A stretch of DNA of 64,000 nt from RZYY01 sp036794825 (GTDB taxonomy: Bacteria; Bacteroidota; Bacteroidia; Bacteroidales; 4484-276), in assembly GCA_036794825.1 (NCBI GenBank), contig DAIRGA010000014.1, positions 62,001-126,000 of the forward strand, read 5' to 3'. This document shows positions 25,905 to 33,885 of the stretch, piece after piece (within the stretch, counting starts at the first letter, position 1; the number at the start of each line of letters is the position of its first letter). The notes under the pieces are model-generated. The model worked only from the letters and a program-made list of their open reading frames with translations. It was not told the DNA's origin and made no database searches. The position numbers were made by a program, and so were the translations under genes.

Positions 25905-27284
25905 ATGCAACACAAAAATCTGAACCCAATAATTACCCGGATTTTCTTTTCTATTCTTATCATAACCTCAATTTCGTGCAGAAAGGAAGAAAAAGACCCA
26001 CCGCCGGATAATCCGGGCACTGGCTATCAACAATATGGGACTCCATTTACCGGCGTGCCTGAAACAGAAGATATCATACTTTACGAGGTAAATCTGAGGG
26101 CATTCAGCTCCACTGGCGATCTACAGGGGGTCATCAACCGTCTTGATGATATTGCTGCCCTGAGTGTCAACGTCATCTGGCTGATGCCCATCCATCCCAT
26201 CGGGCAGATTAATTCAGTCAACTCGCCCTACTCCGTAAGGGACTACAAATCCGTCAGCGCAGAGTACGGCGACCTTAGCGACCTGAGAAAGCTCACCGAT
26301 GAAGCCCATGCGCGTGGTATGTCCGTAATCATGGACTGGGTGGCCAACCACACCGCCTGGGATAATCCATGGATCAGCAATACAAGCTGGTACACCCAGG
26401 ACGGAAACGGGAACATCATTCATCCTCCTGGCACCAACTGGCTGGATGTGGCGGATTTGAACTATTATAGCGCTGATATGCGAAAAGCAATGATTGACGC
26501 CATGAAGTACTGGGTGTATGAGGCCAATGTTGACGGTTACAGGTGCGATTATGCCGACGGCGTTCCGTTCGACTTCTGGCAGGCAGCCTTCAAAGCCCTT
26601 GACAGCATACCCGGCCGGGATCTCATTTTCTTTGCCGAAGGAACCCGAACCAACCATTACCAGGCGGGTTTCCAGCTCAATTTTGGCTGGCAATCCTACG
26701 GCGCGATAAAAGAGGTTTTCAACGGGCAGCCTGCAGGCAAGATATTCACTGCTCACACCAACGAATACCTCAATACCACACCCGGAAAACACTGGGTAAG
26801 ATTTACAACGAATCACGATGAGTCGGCCTGGGATGCAACGCCGGTTACGCTATTCAACGGCATCAACGGAGCATTGGCTGCATCGGCAATTACTATTTTT
26901 ACCGGGGGAGTTCCGCTGATCTACGGGAGCCAGGAAGTGGGAACCGCAGCGAAAGTTCCGTTCTTCTCCAATTCCATTATCAACTGGAATGCAAATCCGC
27001 AGATGAAGGCAGACTATGAAAAAATGTTTCAGTTTTATTCGGGATCAAAAGTGGCGAGAACAGGACAAAACATTGTTTTTCAAAACGATGATGTAGTATG
27101 CTTCAAAAAAGTACTCAACAGCGACGAAATCCTGATTATCGTGAACGTAAGAAACTCAATCCTGAATTTTTCTATTCCATCAGTTTTGGAAAATACTACC
27201 TGGACTAATGTTATGACTGGTAACGAACTGACTATCAGCAATTCTATCACACTTCAACCTTACCAGTATTTTATCCTGGATTAA
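25905..27284 (+). CDS. GH13 alpha-amylase family lipoprotein
   Basis: The 459-residue protein has a lipoprotein signal with lipobox ending at Cys25 (TSISC), then a proline-rich linker and a catalytic (beta/alpha)8 domain of glycoside hydrolase family 13. The catalytic triad is complete: Asp215 in DGYRCDYAD, Glu245 in FFAEGTR and Asp305 in TTNHDESAW. The first conserved region is MDWVANHTAW. A short C-terminal beta domain follows. It would hydrolyse alpha-glucans at the cell surface or in the periplasm. It is alone, not part of a Sus-type locus, and is convergent with katG. Confidence 0.93.
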   Translation: MQHKNLNPIITRIFFSILIITSISCRKEEKDPPPDNPGTGYQQYGTPFTGVPETEDIILYEVNLRAFSSTGDLQGVINRLDDIAALSVNVIWLMPIHPIGQINSVNSPYSVRDYKSVSAEYGDLSDLRKLTDEAHARGMSVIMDWVANHTAWDNPWISNTSWYTQDGNGNIIHPPGTNWLDVADLNYYSADMRKAMIDAMKYWVYEANVDGYRCDYADGVPFDFWQAAFKALDSIPGRDLIFFAEGTRTNHYQAGFQLNFGWQSYGAIKEVFNGQPAGKIFTAHTNEYLNTTPGKHWVRFTTNHDESAWDATPVTLFNGINGALAASAITIFTGGVPLIYGSQEVGTAAKVPFFSNSIINWNANPQMKADYEKMFQFYSGSKVARTGQNIVFQNDDVVCFKKVLNSDEILIIVNVRNSILNFSIPSVLENTTWTNVMTGNELTISNSITLQPYQYFILD

Positions 27285-27449
27285 TAGAGTTCCAACATCT
27301 ATTACCTTTTATATATTAGCCACCGCTTCGAATATTGCCTGACAGTTTCGAATTTGAAAGCTTTTGAAAGTGTGATTTGTTTGGATTTTGCCATTTGCTA
27401 TTTTATATTTCTACCCAAAAATGCCTGAATATCAAATAATTAAAAAGAA

Positions 27450-27481
27450 AAAAAGGTGGTTCCGATAGGAGCCACCTTTTT
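27450..27481. terminator. Bidirectional terminator between the GH13 gene and katG
   Basis: AAAAAGGTGGTTCC and GGAGCCACCTTTTT form a 14-bp stem (one G-U pair) around the loop GATA, with A/T tracts on both sides. It serves two convergent genes. Confidence 0.85.
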
Positions 27482-27504
27482 GGATTATTTCAAAAAAGCT
27501 CACA

Positions 27505-29724
27505 TCAAGCCAGGTCGAAGCGGTCGAGGTTCATCACCTTATTCCAGGCTGCCACAAAATCGTGAACGAATTTCTGCCCACCATCAGCGCAAGCATACAC
27601 CTCAGCAAGGGCGCGCAGTTCAGTGTTAGATCCAAAGATCAGATCTACACGCGAACCGGTCCATTTCAGTTCACCGGATTTGCGGCAGAAACCCTCAAAC
27701 ACTTCCTGCGATGAGTCGGTTGCCTTCCATTGGATTCCCAGATCGAGCAGGTTGACGAAAAAGTCGTTGGTTAGATTTTCGGGACGGTTGGTGAAAACTC
27801 CAAGAGCCGACTGATCATAGTTTGCGTTAAGCACCCGCATACCGCCAACCAGCGCCGTCATTTCCGGTGCAGTGAGGGTCATAAGCTGAGCCTTGTCAAT
27901 CAGCATCTCCTCGGCTTTTGACTTATAGTTTTTATTCTTGTAGTTGCGGAATCCATCAGCACCTGGTTCCAGCACTTCAAAAGATACCACGTCGGTTTGC
28001 TCCTGACTGGCATCTCCGCGTCCTGGGGTAAAGGGAACCGAAATATGATGACCAGCATCTTTGGCAGCTTTTTCGATGGCTGCACATCCACCCAGCACGA
28101 TGAGATCAGCAAGTGAAACCTGTTTACCTTTGGTTTGAGCTTCGTTAAATGCTTTTTGAATCTCTTCCAGCGTTGCCAGCACTTTGGCCAACTGCTCCGG
28201 GTTGTTCACTTTCCAGTCCTTTTGCGGAGCGAGACGGATGCGTGCGCCATTAGCGCCGCCGCGTTTGTCGGAGCCGCGGAAAGTGGATGCTGAAGCCCAT
28301 GCCGTTGTAACCAGTTGTGAAACTGTAAGTCCGGAAGCCAATATCTTAGCTTTCAGCGATTCGATATCTGATTTGTCAACAAGCTTGTGGGCTGCTGCCG
28401 GAATAGGATCCTGCCAGATCAGCTCTTCTACAGGAACTTCCGGGCCGAGATAGCGAGCGCGGGGTCCCATGTCGCGGTGGGTAAGCTTAAACCATGCGCG
28501 GGCAAAAGCATCTTCAAACTGATCGGGATGGTCTAAGAATCTTCTGGAGATTTTGCCGTATTCCGGATCGAAACGTAAGGCGAGGTCGGTGGTCAGCATC
28601 ATGGGTGCGTGACGTCTGTTGGGATCGTGAGCATCCGGCACTGTGTCGGCGCCCATGCCATGCTTTGGCCTCCATTGGTGTGCGCCGGCCGGACTTTTGG
28701 TCAGTTCCCATTCGTAGCCGAAGAGGTTCCAGAAAAAGTTGTTGCTCCAACGGGTTGGGGTGGTAGTCCAGGCGCCTTCGAGACCGCTGGTGATAGTATC
28801 CACACCTTTACCAGACCCGAAAGTATTTTTCCATCCCAGGCTTTGCTCTTCAATGCTTGCTCCTGCAGGCTCTGGCCCAACGTATTTTGAAGGATCTGCA
28901 GCGCCGTGGGTTTTGCCAAAAGTGTGGCCACCAGCAATCAGCGCAACGGTTTCTTCGTCGTTCATTGCCATACGTGCGAAGGTCTCACGAATGTCGCGGG
29001 CGGCCAGCAGCGGGTCGGGATTTCCATTAGGCCCTTCCGGATTCACGTAGATCAATCCCATCTGCACGGCAGCCAGTGGGTTCTCCAGTTCGCGGTCGCC
29101 GGTGTAACGTTTGTCGCCCAGCCACTCAGCCTCCGATCCCCAGTAAATATCTTCCTCCGGTTCCCATACATCCTCACGCCCACCGCCGAAGCCGAAGGTC
29201 TTGAAACCCATGGATTCGAGGGCGCAATTACCGGCCAGGATCATCAGGTCGGCCCACGAAAGTTTCTTTCCGTATTTCTGTTTGATGGGCCATAGCAGCA
29301 GACGAGCTTTATCGAGGTTGGCATTGTCGGGCCAACTGTTGAGCGGGGCAAAACGCTGTGTACCGGAACCGGCGCCACCACGACCGTCATGTACGCGGTA
29401 AGTGCCCGCACTGTGCCATGCCATACGGATGAAGAAGGGACCATAATGACCGTAGTCGGCCGGCCACCAGTCCTGTGAGTCAGTCATCAGGTCGAAGATG
29501 TCCTTTTTTACTGCTGCAAGGTCGAGGGATTTAAACTCCTCAGCATAGTTGAACTTCTCATCCATGGGATTGGATAAGTTGGAATGCTGGCGCAATATGC
29601 TCAGGTTTAATTGGTTAGGCCACCAATCACGATTTCTTGGGCCGCTGCCGGCCACTTGCTTGAATGTCGCACCCGTCACCGGGCACTTGCTTTCTGATTT
29701 TGATTTGTCTTGATGTTTGTCCAT
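27505..29724 (-). CDS. katG: Catalase-peroxidase
   Basis: The 739-residue bifunctional haem enzyme destroys hydrogen peroxide. It has the usual two-domain KatG layout. The N-terminal haem domain carries Arg100, Trp103 and His104 in RMAWHSAGTYR; the adduct tyrosine region is MGLIYVNPEGPNG and the proximal His region is AGGHTFGKTHGA. A second, haem-less peroxidase domain starts near residue 430. Length matches the family. A -7 box lies at 29759-29766. It is monocistronic and probably stress-induced, although no OxyR site can be identified by eye. Confidence 0.97.
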   Translation of the reverse strand: MDKHQDKSKSESKCPVTGATFKQVAGSGPRNRDWWPNQLNLSILRQHSNLSNPMDEKFNYAEEFKSLDLAAVKKDIFDLMTDSQDWWPADYGHYGPFFIRMAWHSAGTYRVHDGRGGAGSGTQRFAPLNSWPDNANLDKARLLLWPIKQKYGKKLSWADLMILAGNCALESMGFKTFGFGGGREDVWEPEEDIYWGSEAEWLGDKRYTGDRELENPLAAVQMGLIYVNPEGPNGNPDPLLAARDIRETFARMAMNDEETVALIAGGHTFGKTHGAADPSKYVGPEPAGASIEEQSLGWKNTFGSGKGVDTITSGLEGAWTTTPTRWSNNFFWNLFGYEWELTKSPAGAHQWRPKHGMGADTVPDAHDPNRRHAPMMLTTDLALRFDPEYGKISRRFLDHPDQFEDAFARAWFKLTHRDMGPRARYLGPEVPVEELIWQDPIPAAAHKLVDKSDIESLKAKILASGLTVSQLVTTAWASASTFRGSDKRGGANGARIRLAPQKDWKVNNPEQLAKVLATLEEIQKAFNEAQTKGKQVSLADLIVLGGCAAIEKAAKDAGHHISVPFTPGRGDASQEQTDVVSFEVLEPGADGFRNYKNKNYKSKAEEMLIDKAQLMTLTAPEMTALVGGMRVLNANYDQSALGVFTNRPENLTNDFFVNLLDLGIQWKATDSSQEVFEGFCRKSGELKWTGSRVDLIFGSNTELRALAEVYACADGGQKFVHDFVAAWNKVMNLDRFDLA

Positions 29725-29758
29725 ATGATTTGATGTTTATAATTTAACTATTGAAGGG

Positions 29759-29766
29759 CAAAAATA
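29759..29766 (-). promoter_or_regulatory. -7 promoter element of katG
   Basis: The minus strand reads TATTTTTG followed by CC, an exact TAnnTTTG match, 34 nt before the katG ATG. No -33 TTTG at 18-19 nt. Confidence 0.45.
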
Positions 29767-29979
29767 TCAAATTTTAGCACATACGCGGGCATTTTCAAAA
29801 CAAAAACTTTGACAATTACCTAGGAATGTAAAAAATTCTCTCATGGTATTTTAGGGTGAAGAAGGTAGTTGACAAATGATAGGCGGATGAGGTTACTGAC
29901 CCCGTCCAGCTAACTTGATAACTCGATTGGTGAAAGGAAAATGACTTAGCCCCCTGATGTCAGGACTGAGATAGTTTGT

Positions 29980-29987
29980 TATTTTTG
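29980..29987 (+). promoter_or_regulatory. -7 promoter element of the VOC lipoprotein gene
   Basis: TATTTTTG followed by CC, an exact TAnnTTTG match, lies 26 nt before the ATG at 30014. Confidence 0.45.
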
Positions 29988-30013
29988 CCTGATAATGACA
30001 TAAGTATATTTTT

Positions 30014-30559
30014 ATGAAAAATGCAGCCATCCTCATTTTATTGGTAATCAGCTTGGTGCGCTGCCATTCAGAAACCAAAAGCAGAAACGCTATGAGTGAT
30101 AAAACCGATCAGCAGAGCAACTCACCAGGATTCTTCAACGACACTATCCCAAAGGTAACCGGGATCGGAGGGATTTTCTTTTTTTCAGATGATCCGGACA
30201 AAGCGAGAGAGTGGTATTCCAAAAACCTGGGTCTGGAAGTAAATCAGTGGGGATCAAGTTTTGAATTCAGAAATGCAAATCGTCCGGAGGAGATAAATTA
30301 CCTGCAATGGAGTCCTTTTAAAGCTGGCAGTGAATATTTTGCCCCTTCAAAAAAGGAATTTATGATCAATTACAGGGTACAAAATATCGAAGGACTTATC
30401 AGCAAACTGAGAGATAATGGAGTGACCATACTTGACAGCATCGAAAGCTATGATTACGGCAAATTTGTGCACATCATGGACGCAGAGGGCAACAAAATAG
30501 AGCTTTGGGAGCCAGTGGATAAGGTATTCAATGAAATGGACGGAAACACAACAAAATAA
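30014..30559 (+). CDS. VOC (glyoxalase/dioxygenase-fold) protein with export signal
   Basis: The 181-residue protein has a hydrophobic N-terminus with a Cys at residue 17 (LVRC), which could be a lipoprotein signal, although Arg before the Cys is unusual. The body is one VOC module of about 120 residues: ITGIGGIFFF-like first strand, PDKAREWYSKNLGLEV helix, and the C-terminal HIMDAEGNKIELWEP carrying the usual metal-ligand Glu. VOC proteins cover many reactions (lactoylglutathione lyase, dioxygenases, resistance proteins). An exported one is not common. A second ATG (MSDKTDQQ) would give a cytoplasmic form. Confidence 0.8.
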   Translation: MKNAAILILLVISLVRCHSETKSRNAMSDKTDQQSNSPGFFNDTIPKVTGIGGIFFFSDDPDKAREWYSKNLGLEVNQWGSSFEFRNANRPEEINYLQWSPFKAGSEYFAPSKKEFMINYRVQNIEGLISKLRDNGVTILDSIESYDYGKFVHIMDAEGNKIELWEPVDKVFNEMDGNTTK

Positions 30560-30690
30560 AATAACTGAATGGTCAATTTAGCGTTTTAGCAAATTTTTCA
30601 TTTTCCAGAAATACAGTTAACCAATTCGCTTACATCAAGGCATGTTCCTGAAAAAGAAACAGTTAAAACCAATAATATCAAGATAACAGC

Positions 30691-31890
30691 TTGAAGCATA
30701 TTACAAAAGCAGTTTGGGTTTTATCGCTGGTGAGTCTGTTCACCGACACGGCCAGCGAGATGCTTTACCCGGTAATGCCTATCTACCTGAAAACCATTGG
30801 TTTTTCGGTTGTTCTGATTGGAATACTGGAGGGCATTGCCGAAGCCACCGCCGGACTGAGCAAGGGTTATTTTGGAAAATTTTCGGATGTGTCGGGCAGA
30901 AGAGCGCCCTTCGTACAGATTGGGTATGCGCTGAGTGCGGTTTCAAAACCGATGATGGCGATCTTCACCTTTCCGGTCTGGATCTTTTTTGCCCGAACGC
31001 TCGACCGTTTCGGCAAAGGCATACGGACGGGCGCCAGGGATGCAATCCTTTCGGATGAGGCCACTCATCAAAACAAAGGAAAAGTTTTTGGATTTCACCG
31101 GTCAATGGACACATTCGGGGCTGTCGTCGGACCGGGTTTTGCTTTGCTTTATCTCTACTTTTATCCCGAGGACTACAAAACGCTGTTTTTTATTGCGGTG
31201 ATTCCCGGAATCCTCGCTATTGCATCGTCGCTTTTGCTAAATGATAAAAATGTACATATCCATCGGCCAAAAGAGAAAATGTCCTTCTTTTCATTCCTAA
31301 AATACTGGAACGTTAGCGGAAGGGATTACAGGAGAGTGGTTACCGGACTTTTAATCTTTACCCTGTTCAATAGCTCGGATGTATTTCTGTTGCTTCAGGC
31401 GAAGCAGATGGGGCTTAGCGATTCGATGGTAATTGGAGTGTACATCTTCTACAATCTGATTTATGCGCTGTTAGCTTTCCCGATTGGCATACTGGCAGAT
31501 AGAATTGGTTTGAAAACCATTTTCATCATCGGGCTCATCTTGTTTGCTGCGGTCTATTTTGGCATGGCTGTCGGCTCCGGCGCTTACCTGATTTTTGGAT
31601 TATTTTTACTTTACGGCATTTACGCTGCAGCAACGGAGGGTATTTCAAAGGCATGGATTTCGAACATTACCGACAAAAAAGACACGGCCACCGCCATTGG
31701 AACTTTTACCGGACTGCAAAGCATCTGCACCATGATCGCAAGCACCCTTACCGGCGTAATCTGGTTTAAGTTCGGCGCTTCAATTGCTTTTATTATTATC
31801 GCCGCAGTAACTCTTCTGGTGGTTGTTTATTTCCTTATCCTTCCCCGTCCGGTAGTTGGCGGTTATTGCAAAAATAGCCAATACACTTAA
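30691..31890 (+). CDS. MFS transporter
   Basis: The 399-residue protein has twelve predicted transmembrane helices. The major-facilitator loop motif after helix 2 appears as GKFSDVSGRRAPF, and its half-repeat as GILADRIGLK. It starts with TTG at 30691 (MKHITKAVWVLSL). The next ATG lies inside the conserved first helix (ASEMLYPV), so the TTG start is needed. The family sorts broadly with sugar or drug antiporters; the substrate cannot be named. The next gene (VOC plus ABM) starts 22 bp downstream but differs strongly in base composition. Confidence 0.88.
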   Translation: MKHITKAVWVLSLVSLFTDTASEMLYPVMPIYLKTIGFSVVLIGILEGIAEATAGLSKGYFGKFSDVSGRRAPFVQIGYALSAVSKPMMAIFTFPVWIFFARTLDRFGKGIRTGARDAILSDEATHQNKGKVFGFHRSMDTFGAVVGPGFALLYLYFYPEDYKTLFFIAVIPGILAIASSLLLNDKNVHIHRPKEKMSFFSFLKYWNVSGRDYRRVVTGLLIFTLFNSSDVFLLLQAKQMGLSDSMVIGVYIFYNLIYALLAFPIGILADRIGLKTIFIIGLILFAAVYFGMAVGSGAYLIFGLFLLYGIYAAATEGISKAWISNITDKKDTATAIGTFTGLQSICTMIASTLTGVIWFKFGASIAFIIIAAVTLLVVVYFLILPRPVVGGYCKNSQYT

Positions 31891-31912
31891 AAAACAATTT
31901 TTACTGATTAGG

Positions 31913-32596
31913 ATGAAGCAGAATCTAACTCATATTACAATTGTTGTTGACGATTATGACAAGGCAATTGAATTTTATACGAAGAAGCTAAATTTCTCGC
32001 TGAAAGAAGATACAACTTTGTCAGAAACAAAACGGTGGGTTATTGTAACACCAAAAGGAGCAAATGGATGTTCTTTATTGTTAGCCAAGGGAGTTACACA
32101 AGAGCAAATAAGCAGAATTGGAAATCAAACAGGCGGGCGTGTTTTTCTTTTCTTGCACACAGATAATTTTGAGCGGGATTATCAAAATTTACTCGACAAA
32201 CAAATAAAAATTGTAAGAGAGCCTCGTCTTGAAACGTATGGAACAGTTGCAGTATTCGAAGATATATTTGGAAATCTATGGGATTTGATAGAGCCAACAC
32301 CAAAGAATGAAACCTTTTATCATTCGACAGGAATTTTAAAAATAAAAGAGTTTGAAAAAATATCACTCGTAAAAAGTGAAATTAAAAAACTAAAAGAGTT
32401 GACAATTCTTGAAAAAGGCAACATCACTTACGACATACACCAATCAAATGAAGACCCTACCAGAATTATAATTTGGGAGTCCTTTGTGAATGAACAGGCG
32501 TTCAAAGAGCATTTAAATTCTCAACATTTGCAGGACTTTATTAAACTTGATTTGGTAGACCTTGAATATGGATACACAACCAATAAATTTGTATGA
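31913..32596 (+). CDS. VOC domain fused to an antibiotic-monooxygenase-like domain
   Basis: The 227-residue protein has a VOC module at about 1-125 (ITIVVDDYDKAIEFYTKKL; FEDIFGNLWDLIEP) and a second part, about 145-227, that resembles the small ABM/quinol monooxygenase fold (RIIIWESFVNEQAFKEHLNS). The ATG at 31913 opens the VOC domain; an upstream frame extension overlaps the MFS gene and lacks homology. The gene is visibly AT-rich and uses AAA/AAT-type codons far more than its neighbours, suggesting recent acquisition. Function is unclear; ABM domains often act on quinones or reactive small molecules. Confidence 0.8.
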   Translation: MKQNLTHITIVVDDYDKAIEFYTKKLNFSLKEDTTLSETKRWVIVTPKGANGCSLLLAKGVTQEQISRIGNQTGGRVFLFLHTDNFERDYQNLLDKQIKIVREPRLETYGTVAVFEDIFGNLWDLIEPTPKNETFYHSTGILKIKEFEKISLVKSEIKKLKELTILEKGNITYDIHQSNEDPTRIIIWESFVNEQAFKEHLNSQHLQDFIKLDLVDLEYGYTTNKFV

Positions 32597-32776
32597 AAAC
32601 AACGAACAGCCAAAATCATGTATAAAACATTGGGGGTTAAGTGGTTGTTTGAAACATACTGCCCGGCGTCGGCATTTTTGTCGGCAGATAGTTATGTAGC
32701 CTGCAATCACCAACATTTCATAAATGAAACCGTAAAGAGCTAAAGCAAGCTATCCTCCAGCCTCATTCCCGGTAAC
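32597..32776. other. Non-coding tail after the VOC-ABM gene
   Basis: Between the VOC-ABM stop and the tRNA-Leu terminator lies a stretch with a direct repeat GTCGGCA-TTTTT-GTCGGCA (32669-32687) and a GGGGGTTAAGTGG segment. Its composition differs from the gene before it. I see no coding region. It could be the remnant of a cassette-like insertion, but no defined attachment site was found. Confidence 0.35.
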
Positions 32777-32815
32777 AAAAAAAAGCCCTGTAATCTATTG
32801 ATTTACAGAGCTTTC
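32777..32815 (-). terminator. Terminator after tRNA-Leu
   Basis: On the minus strand AAAGCTCTGTAA pairs with TTACAGGGCTTT, followed by a run of T. It lies just after the tRNA-Leu 3' end and has nearly the same core as the hairpins at 25648 and 48274. Confidence 0.75.
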
Positions 32816-32818
32816 GGG

Positions 32819-32903
32819 TACCCGGAGCGGGAATTGAACCCGCACGGCCGCAATGGCCAAAGGATTTTAAGTCCTTCGTGTCTACCAATTCCACCACCCG
32901 GGC
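32819..32903 (-). tRNA. tRNA-Leu (anticodon TAA)
   Basis: The 85-nt sequence folds as a class II tRNA: acceptor stem GCCCGGG with TCCGGGT, D-arm with GGTAGACA, anticodon loop CTTAAAA giving TAA, a long variable arm (GGCCATTGCGGCC), and T-arm GCGGGTTCAATTCCCGC. CCA is not encoded and would be added after transcription. Confidence 0.95.
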
Positions 32904-32942
32904 GTGGTATTTACTGTTTTGTGAATGAACGCTTTAAATCAA

Positions 32943-32978
32943 AAACCCCGACCCGATGATGCCCGGGATCGGGGTTTG
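32943..32978 (-). terminator. Terminator between tRNA-Gly and tRNA-Leu
   Basis: On the minus strand AAACCCCGA pairs with TCGGGGTTT, followed by TTGATTT. It directly follows tRNA-Gly, so tRNA-Leu may need partial read-through or its own promoter. Confidence 0.7.
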
Positions 32979-32979
32979 G

Positions 32980-33052
32980 AGCGGAAGACGGGACTCGGAC
33001 CCGCGACCCTAACCTTGGCAAGGTTATGCTCTACCAACTGAGCTACTTCCGC
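32980..33052 (-). tRNA. tRNA-Gly (anticodon GCC)
   Basis: The 73-nt sequence has acceptor stem GCGGAAG/CTTCCGC, D-arm AGCTCAGTTGGTAGAGC, anticodon loop with GCC (CTTGCCAAG) and T-arm CGGGTCCGAGTCCCG. CCA is not encoded. Confidence 0.96.
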
Positions 33053-33067
33053 AATAATTTGGGGTTG

Positions 33068-33098
33068 CAAAAATAATATTGAATTTCTTACCACCAAA
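33068..33098 (-). promoter_or_regulatory. Full Bacteroidetes promoter of tRNA-Gly
   Basis: On the minus strand TTTG (33095-33098) is followed after exactly 19 nt by TATTTTTG (33068-33075), and the tRNA begins 15 nt further. This is the clearest -33/-7 pair in the window. Confidence 0.75.
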
Positions 33099-33123
33099 CA
33101 CTTTTTAAAATTTTTTTGCGAAA

Positions 33124-33864
33124 TCAGAAATTTGGCTTGATTTTGTACTCCTCGTAATACTTAACTATGTAATCCACAGCCTCCTGTGCAGTATCCACCA
33201 ATTTGAAGAGTTTCATATCACTTGGACTAATCATTTCCTCAGAAAGCAACTGCTCTTCGATCCATGCCAGCAGTCCGCTCCAGTATTGTTTATTGACCAG
33301 CACCACGGGGAATTTCACCATTTTGTGGGTCTGGATTAGGGTGATGGCCTCGAACATTTCGTCCAAAGTGCCAAAACCGCCGGGAAGCACAATGTAGCCC
33401 TGCGAGTATTTCATAAACATCACCTTGCGAACAAAAAAGTAGTCGAAGTTGATGAGTTTGTCGTTGTCAATGAACGGGTTAGACTTTTGCTCGAAGGGCA
33501 GAACGATGTTTAAACCAACCGACTTGCCCCCGGCGAAATGAGCGCCTTTGTTGGCCGCTTCCATGATGCCAGGGCCGCCGCCGGTGATGATTCCGAAGCC
33601 TTTTTTGGTTAAAAGATAGGCTACCTCCTCGGCAAGACGATAGTGGGGATGCTTGTCCTTTACCCTTGCCGAGCCGAAAACAGAAACGCACGGACCGATC
33701 CTGGCAAGTGTTTCAAATCCATCCACCATCTCCGACATCACCTTGAAGACCATCCAGGAGTCGTTGATTTTGATTTCGTTCCAACTTTTAGGAATTATAG
33801 CGCCGTTAGAATCGTTTGTAACAGCTTCGTTTACAGGCTGAAAGTCGAGGTTGTCGTTTAGCAT
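33124..33864 (-). CDS. LOG family protein (TIGR00730)
   Basis: The 246-residue protein has a Rossmann-like fold with the LOG-family signature PGGFGTLDE near residue 161 and the phosphate-binding GIITGGGPGIMEAANKG near 94. Family members hydrolyse nucleoside 5'-monophosphates such as cytokinin riboside monophosphate to the free base; in bacteria the cell role is usually unclear. It starts 22 nt after the uvrA stop, so it may be cotranscribed. A separate exact -7 box (33894-33901, minus) overlaps the last uvrA codons. Length fits the longer LOG subgroup with an N-terminal helical extension. Confidence 0.9.
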   Translation of the reverse strand: MLNDNLDFQPVNEAVTNDSNGAIIPKSWNEIKINDSWMVFKVMSEMVDGFETLARIGPCVSVFGSARVKDKHPHYRLAEEVAYLLTKKGFGIITGGGPGIMEAANKGAHFAGGKSVGLNIVLPFEQKSNPFIDNDKLINFDYFFVRKVMFMKYSQGYIVLPGGFGTLDEMFEAITLIQTHKMVKFPVVLVNKQYWSGLLAWIEEQLLSEEMISPSDMKLFKLVDTAQEAVDYIVKYYEEYKIKPNF

Positions 33865-33885
33865 ACAGCTTATTATTTTTCAATT

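Noticed and set aside
31856..31912. N-terminal extension of the VOC-ABM protein
   Set aside because: It overlaps the MFS gene and adds residues outside the VOC domain; ATG at 31913 fits the domain start.
32600..32712. Possible integron-type attC site after the VOC-ABM gene
   Set aside because: No paired R'/R'' boxes with the expected inverted symmetry and no integrase in view; kept only as a repeat-bearing tail.
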